From assembly GCA_903813345.2 (NCBI GenBank), contig CAIIXF020000391.1:1-64000 (forward strand): DNA of 64,000 bases. The letters run 5' to 3'. A model generated the notes under the pieces. It was given only the letters and a program-made list of their open reading frames with translations. It searched no databases and was not told the DNA's origin. The stretch is from Owenia fusiformis. Lineage: Eukaryota > Annelida > Polychaeta > Sabellida > Oweniidae. Position numbers and translations under genes: made by a program. Below are positions 36,101-50,500 of this stretch, one piece after another (the stretch's first letter is position 1; each line of letters begins with the position of its first letter).

Positions 36101-39100
36101 AACAAAGGGCTAGACTCCCTGAGAAGTATGGGTCTTCAACTTAGGCGCCAATTTGCTTCTTAGATGAGTTCATGATTGTGCATTATAAGTTCAAATGCAT
36201 GTTCGACTGAAATCTTGAGAACCAAGATGTTCCAGTCATAAGACAAAGTAGAACACCACAATCCACAGCCGTTGGAACCACAATCAGGTCAGTGTGTCTT
36301 GTCTTTAGAAATCTGATCTTTTGTAAAAGTTCAAATGTCCAGTTCAGCTGTGGCAACCAGTTTGATAAACATCAACTGATCGAGCCAAGAATGTATGATA
36401 CATCGAAACAGGTCCCTAGTGTGGTTTAGAACTGATGGCCTGGGATGGTCTGAAAGTACATATGCTGGTATTGTCTTTAGATCCACTGATAACCTTAGCT
36501 TTATAGCTACCACGAGAGCAATCTTTAAGGAAGTGTCTCCCGTGTGACCTTCTAATGGTTTAATCTAGAACTGATCAGAGCTTAATCTCTCTGTACTTTG
36601 TTGCCCACAAGAGACCAGGTTTTAAGTACACAATGGACAGTTAACATGCACATCTCTTGCTACTTCTAACACATTGGGACTATAGGTAAGCCAAATACAA
36701 ATAAATCAATTCTTAAATTACCTGTAATGTGTAAGATTTAGCACTTTAGACAGTTCTTATATTTCACAAAGGAATATAGATTTCCAGCTTATCAGGTTTT
36801 TACACCATCCTTGTGACTCTGCATTAATAGGCTCAATGGAGACAATGGTCAAAAAGAAAATTCCAATAAAATTGCAAATGAACGACTGTTGGATTAGTAA
36901 AGTGTAATATGGAATTATTTATATTTGAGATGTGAGAAAAATAAGACGGATGGTGTCTATGCTTTGACTGACACTTCGTTGATGAGACTTGTTCAAAGCC
37001 ATCGATCACGCCATTACACCGAGGATGGTATAGGGTCGCTCAATGTTCTATGCAGCGCAGGCCTGAGATATATACTGTTTGGGTTTCTACATGCGTTAAT
37101 GTTTGCAAATCTTTACCAAGTCCAAATCAATTATACATAATCAATGCGACAAAGTATTTGACCATCTATGATACCTGTCAATAATTTATATAGTAGCCAT
37201 TTAAGTAATGTGCGTTTAATCGAGATCAGTTGTCGTTTTGTTGTTTAAGCTTTTAGATATTTAAACATGATCCCAGTAGTGATGACATACTTCATGGGGA
37301 TTCAGATCACGATCTCTAACAGGCGCCTCCATTACAGAGTGTGTAAATACCAAATGGTATGTTGAAATATTATCACTTACCTCAAATATTGATCACTGTG
37401 TAAAGGAGGGGTGTCTATAATTGTAATGTACCGCTATACTATGTAAATATTTACTTTGGGTTTTAATTATTCTAAAATAATGCATACCGAATACACTTTC
37501 TCTATGGCACCCTTGGGGCCACGGTGAACCGAAAACATTCTTTGATCGATTGTTAACTATCACAATACTATACTTCCAGCAAAATTCATCAACCAGAATT
37601 GCATGTTACCGGCCATTGTTTGAAATGTTATCCCCATATGATGTAAATTTAATTTACAAGTAATTGCATAAGTTTTTGCTTTCCTCTACCAGTTTACAGT
37701 GTGGTTACCTTCAATTACTATATCTTTAAAGCATGGAGAAAGTCATATAACGGAAGGGTGTGCTTTACATTTGTAAAGCCTGGTACCTGAATATATAGTT
37801 CTGGGGACAATGCAACCTTACACATGTAAGAGCATTAATCGGGCATGTGCTCTATGTAGTGTATCACTATAAGGTATCCCTGGACTTGTATATATCGACG
37901 GATAATAGATAAGTTGAACCTGGTATTTCCGTTTGAATACTCATCACATCTAATTCGGTTTTCAAGCTAGCTATATCTAGAAAGGAACTGAAAGAAGAAT
38001 GTGATCTCTCTCCAAGGATGCTTGTACATTTGTATTTATTTCAATTCAGAATCTCAAGGAATATCTGTCTTTAGTTATTACAGCCGTTGCGGTTGCAGGG
38101 GTTTGCAGCTTGCATATTGCTATATCACTGTCAGTAACAGTTATAGATTTTGGTTAGTGTTACACAATATACACAGAGAATATGAATGGGAATTAATAAT
38201 TCAATTGTTTTATACAAATTCTATTACCTTTGATATAGTTATACTCCATGAATTAGTTTTATCAATCGGAATGAATTAGAAATAAGTGTAAATAGTATTA
38301 TAATAGCGTTGTTATTTGTTCTGGTGAGGCATAAAGCATGAATCGTAGATGATTTAAACCAAGCATGTCTTGTCACAAGACTTTGAATGAAAATGATTGC
38401 CCGAAAACAAAGTCTTGGATGAAATACGTAAGTGCATCAAATCATCCACAGTCCATAGAGTCGTGTGTTTAAATTCTTTCAAACATTGCATAATATTTTA
38501 AACAGTAACAGTCAACAGAATGATTTCTTGCAAGCAAATTTGTCACAGGTTTTGGCAAGGTGACCTTCTGACAATTTGCCCTACATAAGTATGTGCCTTG
38601 CTATGTCCTATGCTTCTATTTATAAGTCTTCACTCAACTGTCAACTTGAAATTATGAAGTTGATGAGGGTAATCAATTTCACTGAATCTAAAAATAACCT
38701 TGCATTTTGTTGTAAAATGGTAAATAGTCTTGCTTCAAGACTGTGAACTTCCTAATCTACTCCACCAACACAACTTTTGTTAAATTAGATAAGGTGGTGG
38801 TCCAGGATCTTGAGGCAAGACTATAAAATAAGAATGCATATTATTTTGAAAAACGTTGTTTTGATTGGATGAAATTTGATATATCATTCAAGAGGCTTAT
38901 ATAGACACTCAGTAAGTGTACTATATAGATTCAACATTTGTTGTATGCCTTTTAGTATTCTAATGGCGTGTGATTCCTTACTTTCTGATTGATCAACATT
39001 TTGGGAGGATATCCCGAATCTAAACAAAGGAGAAGGAAATCTGAGTTTAATGGAGAATTTGAGAAATTAGCGTCTGTAATAATGACTCTCTATGTCGAAA

Positions 39101-40151
39101 ATTCATCTTAGGGTGCATTATGTTAGATCTCCCTAATCCTGGTGGTAAGTCAGTTCCAATCTCAGATCAATCTCTTGTCGCATTTATATGAGTCTATGTC
39201 AACATATTCATGTCTCTTTATTAAATCACGACAAAAACATTCAAACAACCATCTAGGTAGTTAGATTATCCACGCCTTTACAAAACCTATCCATTATGGG
39301 ATAACTTAATTATTCCTAAAATGTATTGCATCCATTGTAAGTGAGATATTGATTGGCGCAATGAAGCAATTTGGTAAGTAAATTGAGGGATGCCATTGAT
39401 ACAACGCGGATACTTTTAGCTGGTAAGTGAATGAAGAGATTTGGGATTTGTAGACGAGACAAGGGGTCAATACGGCTAATTGTTTTTCTACATTTACTGA
39501 TTAAATCTTAGATGAAATTCCTTTAGAAGATTTCCGAGAATGACTTGTTGCGAGGAAACAAAATGAGAATATTAAGTTACACCATATGCATGAGAAGGGA
39601 AATGATCACAACGGCCAATTTGTAACCCATAAAAACTCTACACCTATCAAAGTCAATTTATTTTATCATTTCTGATCTACTGAAAACAAGTTGGAAGTAA
39701 ATCCTGCTTTAGAGTATTCTATTTACATTTAGATCTGTATCTTCGAAATATTTCAACCCACGGATTTATTTCCATTTTAGCATACAAGACGACCATGTTA
39801 GGTTCACTCAAGGTGACCATTATCCACACCACTTGCTACACAAAACCAGACATTTCTTTCTCTCCCAACTGATAAAGCTATCTCTCTCTAAATGGTCAAA
39901 AATGAGTAAATCATCTCATCTGTTGTGTATCTTTCAATTGGGTCAGAACATTTGTTGTTTAGTGTTTGTTCCCGCTGATGGTATCTCTAAGGTTATCAAC
40001 ACACGTTATGCCTGACCCGCTGTCCGGAACACCAGATAGCAGCAACAATTTTCAAATGATTAGTTTATCTTAATTGATGTTTTTGTTTCATTTTGTTCTG
40101 CGACACAAAACAAAACATTGTTAAGCAGTAAAGAAGCCTTGCGTTTTTAAC
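33119..40151. other. Non-coding stretch, nothing recognised
   Basis: About 7 kb, AT-rich, with no exon, RNA gene or array that I can support. The many short open frames look random in composition. Confidence 0.45.
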
Positions 40152-40153
40152 TA

Positions 40154-41146
40154 CAGGGTGTCCAAAAAAACAGGACCGTAAGAAAGTTGAATAACTCAGT
40201 CAATTTTGCATATCTTGCCTTGAAATTTAAGAATTATTTAAATCATTCAATGGGAATTTTGTTCTGAAAGTTTGATGATAATCTGTTTATTGTGTCAAAA
40301 ACAACAGTCCTTTACAAAACATGCTCAAAGTGGGCACTTCTCCTCTCTTCGCACAAACGAATCCTGCAAACAAAGTTGTTAGTGACCCTTACCTATACAC
40401 ATTAATGTGAATGGTAAATATTGGGGTAGTTATTGCCCTCTTAAGACTGTTAGGGGCCTGTCAGTATACACATTGGCTTTGAGAAATCCTCAAAGATAAA
40501 AATATGGGGGATTTAGATCAGGCAAATGAGCTGCCCATATGGTTTGCGTTCTGCAACTGATGAGCTGACCACCAAAACATTGCCTAAACCATTTCAGCAT
40601 ATCACTTGCACTGTTGGGGTGGTATTGGCTTGTTGAAACCACTGCTTAATTATCTTCTTAGATTCCCTTCTGGTGCTTAGTGACCTCCAAAACTTGGTGA
40701 GAACTTACTGGTCCTTTTTCATGGTGATAGCAAGTCCCCAGTCACCTTCGAACCAAAAGGGACTGATGATTCCATGTTTCCTCATTACCACCCAGGGAGT
40801 GCATTGTTGAGAATGCAATGGATGCTGTAACACTTCATCAGGAGGATGTAAGCCCCAGTAGCAATTGTTCTTGGAACAAACGTGTCCATTCAGAAAGACA
40901 TGTGTGTAGGAGGATCATCAACAGCTTTGTTCGCCGGATTGAATTGTGCATAGAGATGAGATTTGCACATTTGGGTCATGTTTTGTAAGGAGCTGTAGTT
41001 TTTGACTCAATTGGTAGATTATTATCAAACTTTCACAACAAAATTCACATTGAATGAACTAAATAATTCTAAAATTTCAAGGCAAAATATGCAAAATTGA
41101 CCGAGTTATTCAACTTTCTTACGGTCCTGTTTTTTTGGACACCCTG
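40154..41146 (-). mobile_element. Tc1/mariner-superfamily transposon relic with about 200-bp terminal inverted repeats
   Basis: The arms start CAGGGTGTCCAAAAAAACAG and are flanked by TA (40152-40153 and 41147-41148). They match in opposite orientation for roughly 200 bp or more (about 40154-40360 and 40940-41146) at about 90% identity by eye. The interior carries a broken transposase on the minus strand. The element is 993 bp, so much of an autonomous copy is missing. Confidence 0.92.
40440..40905 (-). pseudogene. Broken Tc1/mariner-superfamily transposase
   Basis: Minus-strand conceptual translation shows blocks in the expected order: FLNGHV with NNCYWGLHPP, PLHSQQ, GIISPFWFE, then WFRQCFGGQLISCRTQ, WAAHLPDLNPP and KANVYTDRPLTV. 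They match the conserved central and C-terminal core of IS630/Tc1/mariner transposases, where the Asp in LPDLNPP lies in the catalytic SPDLxPxD region. A TGA stands where Trp is usual after the FYL motif, and frame shifts separate the GIISPFWFE block from the later ones. The N-terminal DNA-binding part is not visible. Non-functional. Confidence 0.87.
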
Positions 41147-41148
41147 TA

Positions 41149-42007
41149 ATAAGCTACATTTCCGGGACTACATTATGCAGCGCGAAGTGTAAACCTTTTT
41201 GAAGATGGATAGATAAATACAATAAATATATTATTATGTTCATTATGGATGTATCACTATACAATCATTTTGTAAACGTGTATGTTTCACTGTAAATCGT
41301 ACGTTATCTTGCATGTTCAAACATTTGCAGTTGATACGAACAGTTGTACAAATGTAGGCCATTAGCTTCAATAGATTAATTGTCTTTATTGTTGGAATTT
41401 ATCATCCTTTTATGGTAGATATGATCGATGCATGTAAAACAACTATTAATCCAACAGTATATCAGAAACAGTGTGATTTATATTGCAAATTCATCATTAT
41501 ATTTATGCACTAATTATGTGCATGAATTATTGATGACATTGCAATAATGTTAGGTATTATCATCATGTAAATGCTAATTGGAGTTGACGTGACATTTGAT
41601 AAGGTTGGGTTGGAGACGAATATCTCCAGGACAATGGTGCGTCACCCTCTAGAGACACATTGCCTTTTTCTTTTCTTGCCAAATAGTATTCGGATTGTCT
41701 ATTTTGGTTCTGTGATCATTGACCCTGGACTTGATGATCCTAGGAGGGTAGTGACTAATGCAATACAACACAACATAGTCATGGTACAACGCGATCAGCA
41801 ATGGAGCCATTTTCATTTTATGTACTAACTATACCACTCATCATCAGAGAATCAAATGATGTTGTGATTGCATTTTCTAAATAAATCGCCTTTAACCGAT
41901 AACACAATAAAACCCATCGTGAGAAATCATGGGCTTCTATTAGCTTCTCTTGAAGGCAGAAAGATGTGATGAGTATCAGAATGAATAAAACCCAGCTTGA
42001 TGTAAGG
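41149..42007. other. Non-coding stretch, nothing recognised
   Basis: AT-rich sequence between the transposon relic and a small tandem duplication. Confidence 0.4.
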
Positions 42008-42096
42008 TCATCAGTCGCTTGTGATCTCCTCTTAATTGACAATGACCTTGACATCATCAGTCGCTTATGATCTCCCATATTGACAATGACCTTGAC
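42008..42096. repeat. 46-bp tandem duplication carrying TGACCTTGAC
   Basis: Two adjacent units start TCATCAGTCGCTT and end CAATGACCTTGA, the second with a small deletion. Each ends in AATGACCTTGAC, whose complement holds TCAAGGTCA, the extended half-site of monomeric nuclear receptors. Function is not shown. Confidence 0.75.
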
Positions 42097-45000
42097 CCGA
42101 GTCCTCACCTACATATGGAACTTCCATACTCGTTAATATCACATTAATTCTCGTTGGATTTGATCATTGATTTTATATATCGATTAAGGAAAAATAATAC
42201 CTCTGTAATGTTCTAAAATATTGAACCTGTATCCAATGATGACTAATTCTACTCGGCCTACGCCTCATCCATTACAGGTGAAGACCACAAAACAGCGTTC
42301 ATCCATCCATTCTGACACATTATATTGACGAGATGCATTGATGTTGTGAACATTATCAGGGAAACTTGCAATCATCCTTACATCGGATTACCACATTTCA
42401 CACATTAATTGTGACAGTCATACTTGATTAAACCTAACATCAAAACATAATAACGATTATAAATGAAAACCTGTTTTGATCTCAAATACAAAATAAAACG
42501 CCGATGACAATGGGAATTAATATCTCTGAATTTATTAGTATGTTTATGTCCATAAAGATTAATATCTGACAAACAAGGATTAAAATGAAAAGGATGGGGA
42601 TGTTGCATAAACAATAAATTTTGCATTTGCATTTTCCTCACAATATAGTCTAACGTTGTCGCAGTTCTGTTTCTTTACATTGTGCATCTGCATCCTGATT
42701 TATGTTTCAAGAGACATTGTTTCCTGGATTATTACCTGGACCTGACTCAGATATGAATCATATATGATTTTAAGGTCATGATGTATTCTTAATGAAATAA
42801 TTATGAATACGATGGAGAATACGATAAATATATAAGCAAGGATGACATATACTTAAAAACAGTGAAAGCCATATAAAACATATAAAATATAATTTGCTGA
42901 TAAATATAGGAGTTTAAATAGAAAAACAATGAATAAAAACAAACCCAAACCATGATCTTACGTACAAACATATCCCACCCCATCCTACACTACCATATCT
43001 TATTTTCGGCACAGGTCTTCCTCTCTTAAACACGCGTGCTTTGTACAAAGTACAAGACGCGTGCTCCTCCGATGCCTCCTCATGCCAACAGCTGGGCAGT
43101 GTCGCAATTATTTCATCTATGGGATGAAACTTTACACCCCTTCGTGTAGTTTCTGTATAAGTCTATCATTCCTCGGGGCACTCTAGGACAGTTTGAAAAT
43201 GTAAACAATAGGTTCATTGAACACATACAGAATATATAATCGACAGAGTTAATATTTTGTTTCGGATAACATGAGGTCACGGACGATTGTACCGACCGGA
43301 ACTGGTGAAATAGAAGGTGGGATTAAATGCCCATTTGATGTTACCGAGAGAACTAATCACAGAGGTGTTAATAAAAGAGGGCAAATTATCTATTCATTTG
43401 GTTACTTATTTCCAAGTGATTTCCACTCAAATGTAAATAAAGCTAACAGTTATTAGTGCAACAAAGCGAATGTACTTATCATTCCCTCTCATTGAACACA
43501 ATGATCGCACATCATACTTCGTTACTACCGTTAAATGGCAAACTGGAAATTAATATTTCTCAAATACCTGAGGTGGGAACTAGGATTTAAAGAATGTTCA
43601 TCAAAGGGTACAGGGGTGTGTTCTGTGTAAAACCATTGTATGAACCTTTTTAATTAAGTGATGTATTTGAAGGAGCTTGATAGATTTTCATTATTTCCTC
43701 GTAAGCCATATGGGGTACAACAGCCAGGAAAGCAACTAAACCTGGTACTAAAGTTGCATCAACGTCAGTCTGTCTCTCGGGGCCGCTGTTCGAGGGGTGA
43801 AATATCATTCACATTCCCTCACAATGATACAACTCCGGAGCCATTGCATCTTCTCCCATTGTCACAGTCTCTCTGTTTCTATAGCAACATTTGACTATCA
43901 TTCATCAATAAAACAGAGATGACAATACTTTCAATATGAAACGTTGCAATGTTTTGCCTGTTTTGCAGTCTCTATGGGTTGATAATAAATTGAATGAAAG
44001 GTCTATTATAAGTTGATTGGGGTTAGGCAAGGTTCATATAAGTTGCTTATATTAATAGGAATGTCGACGTCAACGTTTAATATTTAATCATTGGTCTTCT
44101 AGATAAACCCCTCGATGAACAGATTTTGAAAAGGACCCGCCACATTTTCACAAAGCATTGGACGCAATATTTTGGGTTTTGATTAAAAAGGGAAAAGTCC
44201 AGCTGTTTTCGAAATAAATATTATAGTATAAGCTAAGACTCCAAGCTCCCAGTGGTCACCTGGGTCACCTGGGGTGGCCCTTTATCACAAGGACTCATTC
44301 TAAGATGATACCAATGGCACGGATGACGGTGGATCTCTGTCCCGATCTTTAATTTTTCGTGATAGCGTTAAGTTCGAGATAATAAATATATCTAGAATAT
44401 AATCGCATACTCCGATCTCAATGTCCAGGATCCAGAATATCTAATCAGAAGGTACATATTTTGGAGACCTTCTTAGGAAGATGGCTGATCGAGGTTCAAA
44501 ATGTCCAAAATTACATTTTTCGAGAAAAATTTCATTTTGAAAAGTGTCATTTTGAAAATAAAAGATTGTCCCCTCCCTTTGTTCAATTTCCAGATTTCCC
44601 CCTGTAATCTGCGTCACTGTTGAATTTGAACATTGTCTAAAATCCCAAACGCTGCCACCAATTAACTTTTACTATTGGGCGAAACACTTGGCCAATTAAA
44701 TTGACGCAATAATGCCAATTTTTCCATGATTTTCACAATTAGTCATTGTCACATCAATACCTGTGTGCAGGCCGTTTTCAATACATGCAATATGACGTAT
44801 GCTGAATTATTTTAACAATTTTGATCCATTAATTATGTATTCCACTTATTGTAATAGCAATGGTTATATCATTGCATCTGCTGCAAAACGTTGAAGTCAT
44901 ACTAATTAATTATCAATATTATCAGGATCTGGGAAAGTACATCGTTCCTCACTCCATGGTGGTGCATGTTAAAACTAAAAATGCATAGGGGCCTTCATAT

Positions 45001-47518
45001 GATAACCCTTTCTATATAGAAGGATCTGACACTCAAGGTTTTATACAATGGTTATGCATACAACAAAGAGTGTTGATATTTGGTGGAACAACCAAATCTA
45101 CCGGACACTTTAAGTGGCAAGATAGGATAGAAATTATAAATGTTCAAAGCACTCTTTTTAACAGTTATGCCAGTGTTTCCTTTACCACTCAATGTGATTT
45201 TTTTATTTACTATAGCACCACGAAACAATAAATATATGTAAATGCTACTGATTCCAAATGTTTTCATGAATAAAAGTAGTAATAACATGTTCCTAGTTAT
45301 CTGATCAGATATGGAAGTCATTGGTGATTTAAATAAAGCCATAAATCTAGCTCTAGAACCGGATATTTGTGCGCAAAAATATTGCAATAATGAATATTGT
45401 GGCAATTCTTTTAAAAGTTAATGGGTCTCTTTAACATGTTTAAATCGAATTATCATTGTTCTTATCAAAAGTTCATTAATTTTTTCATCTTTGGGTTAAT
45501 TAATCCTGCCCTGTAAAGCCTTCACCTGCTTTATCCGTGGCTGTTCTCAAACTGCTCATATATTGTGGTCAAATCTGACAGAACGGTGGTGATGTCCCTA
45601 ACACGATGGCCATCCAGTCGTAAACTGTAATTTCAAATTCAAACATTTGCTAAATATCTAATTACAGTGGTGTTTAAGTGATGTGTGATGTACCATTATG
45701 GCCTCTGACCTATTTCATGTACAACTTTAAAGCAGATATTGTTATAGAGCGCATCACTAAACACAGCTAGTTGCACAGTTTTGTATCATTCAGAAGTCCA
45801 ACATTGATCAATTTTAGATATTAATCTTTAACCAGGATTCGGGCCATATCATTTTACTTTCTAATTTACTTGCCATAAATGCATATCATCAATAGGATCA
45901 AAGTGATTCATAATTTTAAAGATCGTTTCCCATGATCGCATTTATTTCAATTGCGCTCGGGGATACTTGGTCAGTTGACAATGTTGGACAATTTTATGTT
46001 ATATGACATTGCACAAGCTGATTTAAAATGTTGATTTTACAGATGGTTTAATTTGATAGTCACACTTTTCCAATAGTTTGACTGTGGTTCTTCATCTATA
46101 ATTCAATAGGCTCTGACACCTAAAGCAATATACTATTGATTTGGTGTATTTTGGGGGTTTAGCTAACATTGCATCTCTTGCGTTCTGTTACCACTTTGAT
46201 CCAATACTTCAACAGACACTCTCTTAGGTATGCATAAAGTATTTATTAGTGAAATAACGAGAGCTGTAGTTAATACAATGCTCAGTTTCTGTTTAGGTAT
46301 TTTTGGAATGCATATCAGATGCTCCTGATGAAATCGTATAATAAAAAGGTATTTTTATGTCGAAAGGTCAACGCATCCTTAACCTATGAGTGCCGCTACT
46401 TGGCATGCTTTAACCCAACCATCAGTTATCAAATACACGTTTGTTTACAGTTTGCATCAACATTGATTCATTTGCTACTCGATTAAAGAATAGGCTCGAA
46501 TGGTAATTGCTGGCTATTTGGAAAGCGGATTTAAGGTTGGGTTTTCAAATATTGAGTTAGGCCATTCGACCCTGTAATTAGAGATCGGATTCTAATTGTT
46601 TCTTTCACAAAGAGATTCCTTCCGGCAAAACATTGGACATACATATTGGCCAACTGTCTCAAGTATTTTGTTACAACCTACGTTCTCAAATTTTTAGAGT
46701 AAGTAATTATTTGTGAATTTGATACGATGATGAGTATTAAGCCACCTGCTACTCAAAACACCTTATCTTAATTTACGATGCATGTGCTTTGTGGATTCTA
46801 GCCTAATGTAATCATGAAGGGAGGGCGCTGTATGGTTAGTCTCGCTCCAAGTTTCTGGCCCCACCCGTATCTACTTCGGAGTGAGTAGGATAGTACGGGG
46901 GGTAGGGGATTAAAGCTATAATGTGGTTTTAACTGAGCAACGTGTGATCAAATACTGCCCATTGTGCTTTTATTTCTGATCGCGACAGTGAGTCTGCAAC
47001 AGCCGCATTTAAAAGTCCAAACCCAAATGTGTACTAGTAAGCCTATAGCCTAATCGTCTTATCGATTTGTATTAAGACGCCTTGTAAAATAAATCAATTA
47101 TCAAAATAATAAGCAAGATTATACAAGTTCATTTGATGTCAAAATATTTACCTGAAAATTAACTTATCAAGAATCTTAACAAATTGCATTAAAACAAGTG
47201 CCACTTGTTTTGTAAAAACTTAATGCAATTGAATCGATGTAAAACAGCATGCGATTTGCATTAAAATGTTTGATTGACCTTTGGAACCAAAAGGCGACTT
47301 TAAATGCTGGTGTGATTGCCATTAGAGGCATTGAGGTAATTAACGTTCTTTTTCGAATACCACAGTGGATACATCCTGTACATTTTTTATTTTGAAAAAA
47401 TCATAAAGAAAATTCACGCTGTCATAAAGTTTTTTTGTTTGTTCTTTATATTGTTTAATTAATGCGTGTACTTAAATAAACCAAAGACTTCCTGTCAGTG
47501 ATTCTGGTCTTAATACAC
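42097..47518. other. Non-coding stretch, nothing coding recognised
   Basis: About 5.4 kb. A GC-richer patch at 43010-43190 holds two ACGCGTGCT sequences about 20 bases apart around CTTTGTACAAAG. Another at 44250-44280 has two GGTCACCTGG-like units in tandem. Neither is within a convincing exon. Confidence 0.4.
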
Positions 47519-47546
47519 GACCTTGACCCTGACCTTGACCCTGACT
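47519..47546. repeat. 12-bp tandem repeat GACCTTGACCCT
   Basis: GACCTTGACCCT occurs twice in a row, followed by GAC. The complement reads AGGGTCAAGGTC repeatedly, giving several nuclear-receptor-type half-sites in direct orientation. It could be a receptor-binding element or a chance microsatellite. Confidence 0.7.
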
Positions 47547-50500
47547 ACGTAGAACTCAACATCCTGGTTGTCGAAACAATTTCATTCTTAAACGATACTT
47601 TTTAAGTTATCTCAACTTAATATGAGCCACTCAAACACTCTGACGAAATAGTATTTCTGCCATGCATTGTGACACTTACGAATAGAGGCATGATGTACCT
47701 GTGGAGCAGGGGAGAGTGCTCCTTGATGTACGTGTACCCAAAACATGACACCTTGACAAGTTTGTCACAGCGACCTCTCAATGCTGATATCCTTTAGTGT
47801 AGTATGTGGTAAGTGCTTGAAATCTTTAGAGGAAGGAAAATATGTAACAACAACAAATGGGCTTAAAGGATACGGGTCTATCCGGGTTAAAGTCGTTATA
47901 AATGTTCAACATTGTCTTCAGATTCAGACACCTTGAAAATAATTTTAACGTCATACCTGGCTGACTACTTCATACCTGTTAGCAAACAAGGACATTGAAA
48001 AATGTAATATATTTTAAAAATGCTCTCGGCAACCAACATTTGCTTATTACATTGAGTTAATACAACGTTAACACTGGGATACTTGGCAGGAATATTTCTT
48101 AGTCAGGTGCAGATAGGTCGTAATAACTCAACTTGACTATTCATTCTGAGAAAGTAATGAAATCTATAAAAGCCGTTTTTTAATAATGGTGGTACAAAAG
48201 CTAAAATATTGTTTCAGTTCAAATTTCAATTAACCAAATGTTGTTTTCGTATTTTATTGCACCAAATGCCAAACGGGAATTAATATTTCATTTATAACGT
48301 GAGATTGGCAAGATTATTCTCAATAAACCCTTGTAAAATAGCTTTCAAATAGGTAGGGCTACTGCTGTATACATGTATTGTTTGTTGAAATTATATACTG
48401 TGGCACAACCCCTGTTGAGATAAACGTTTCGGTAAAAAAACAAGTATAAAGACTATTGAATCTAATGCTTTGAAAGAATATTAAATCAATGCCCAGCCCT
48501 CATTTATATTTTTGCATTTTGAATATTTTTTTAATAAATCAAAAGGTAGTCGCTGTTCAAATAACCAAAGCTTAATAGCTGCTTAATAGGTACTCGTGTT
48601 AGTTATTTCTCAGTACGCTGTCAGAAGTTGAGCTTTCTTTCCAATTTCACCGTTGACGGCGTTTGCCTGATGCGGCATTATTCAAGATAAAACCTATTTG
48701 CGTGCTCATAATCCTACTGGATCAAACACGGAGACATCCCTTGTAATTGGATGCTTTTTGTTCGTACAATGAATCTTTGCGCTTGGTTAATTTTTTCATT
48801 AATTCCGTCCCAGAAACAATGTGCTGGTATCTCTTGATGGTTTTCTCTAATTAACTGTTGAGCCTGGATTCTCTCTTCTAAGGGAATCTGTTATAGTATC
48901 TTACGTTATGCTTTTGGAAACTTACTCTCTGGTCTACTGGTTTAATAAATCAACTTGGAACAGTCCCATCATCATTATACCGAGAAAACATCGTCTTGGC
49001 TTGATTACCAGTCGCCTCGTGAGATCATTTATATATGCATTACCAATGAATAAGATTGACCAGACTCCGCGGAGCATCAGTAAAATCCTCAACTTAAACA
49101 TACATCTAAAATGAATACCACTATGCATGAACACTTTTTAAAGGCCCCTATGTTAAATCCAACACATTTGGATCAATAGAGTGTTCACCTTATAATATCA
49201 TAATGGTTACACACAATTGAGGATTACGATCAGACATTCTCTGAGCTTTGGCCAAATTGTGATGATCAATTGTTAAGATAATGGTCGGTAACTTGGTGGT
49301 ATGTCGTGAACTCATACTTGTATTAGGGACCGATGTGCCAAGGAACACTTACTAAATTGCATCTTACAAAACATATATAATGATATCAGAACCATGGTAC
49401 GAGGAACAAGTGTTAATTGCCAGCAATTGTTGGTAAGCTGTCAGTAGGGTCTGAACTTATGCTATTATTACAGTTGTTGGTATAATACATAGCTATTATT
49501 TATGGTAAGTAATTTCTGGGTTTATGTGGCTGTAAGTCCCAGGGGAAGAAGTGTGAACTTTACATGGCCTTTTCTGTCGGTGTCTTTCTGGAGCTCTGCC
49601 ATCATCCATGGATCCATAATCCGATCCTACAATCATCGATATATTAATTGAACTTACACTCGGGACACGGCACACATTCTTATCACATTGTTCTGTCTTT
49701 CGAACTTAACGATTGAGAAATTCATTCCACATTGGAATTAAGATGATTTCTAATATGTCAGATTGTAATTTAACTGTGTGGCCAACTTTAACATCGAAAT
49801 CTTCAACTTTATGGAGTGTTTCGAGGCATTTTATGACACCTGCCATGATATTTCGACATTCTTATGCTTGAAGGATTGTTACTTTTAATAAATTTAATAA
49901 AAGGCAACCAAGATATAAGCTTTCATTTGAGTTTATTTAAAGGTACTTGATCTTTACAAAAGTTGCATGCTACTGGAGGATTGCGAATTAAACATGTCGC
50001 CTTGGTACTCATATCAAAAAATGTTTTTTATAATTTTCTCAATAGATCAGGATACAATATGACTGCATCTTTTTAATCGGATCAAGAGAGTGGAAATAAC
50101 TCAAACAAAGTGTCTATTTACACTTTACGTTTGCCATATTGTATTCGAGGCTTTTAGCGACTTTAAACATTCTTTTCATCATTTGATATTCTACGCCCTT
50201 TATACTGGCGATGCAACGATTTCTCTTTTCTGAGTCATAACTTCATTGCTCTTTACTTGCGTACAGTAGCACATATACAGACATTGCACAATGCAATAAT
50301 TAACAAATCTAGTTACAAAATTACCTATATGATCAATGAATGCACTAGGCCATGGGCTTTATAGGCACCAGAAAGTCCACCACGTGGCCTTGTAAAATGT
50401 TAACAAAAGTACATGAAAAAATTAAAGCAAACGTTCCTTTCGACCACAGGTACAGCGTACATGATATTTATATTTACATTTGGTGTTGATGACTTACAAA

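Noticed and set aside
41818-42108. 96-codon minus-strand open frame
   Set aside because: Runs across the 46-bp tandem duplication and shows no domain.
45052-45405. 117-codon minus-strand open frame
   Set aside because: No recognisable domain and low-information composition; likely chance.
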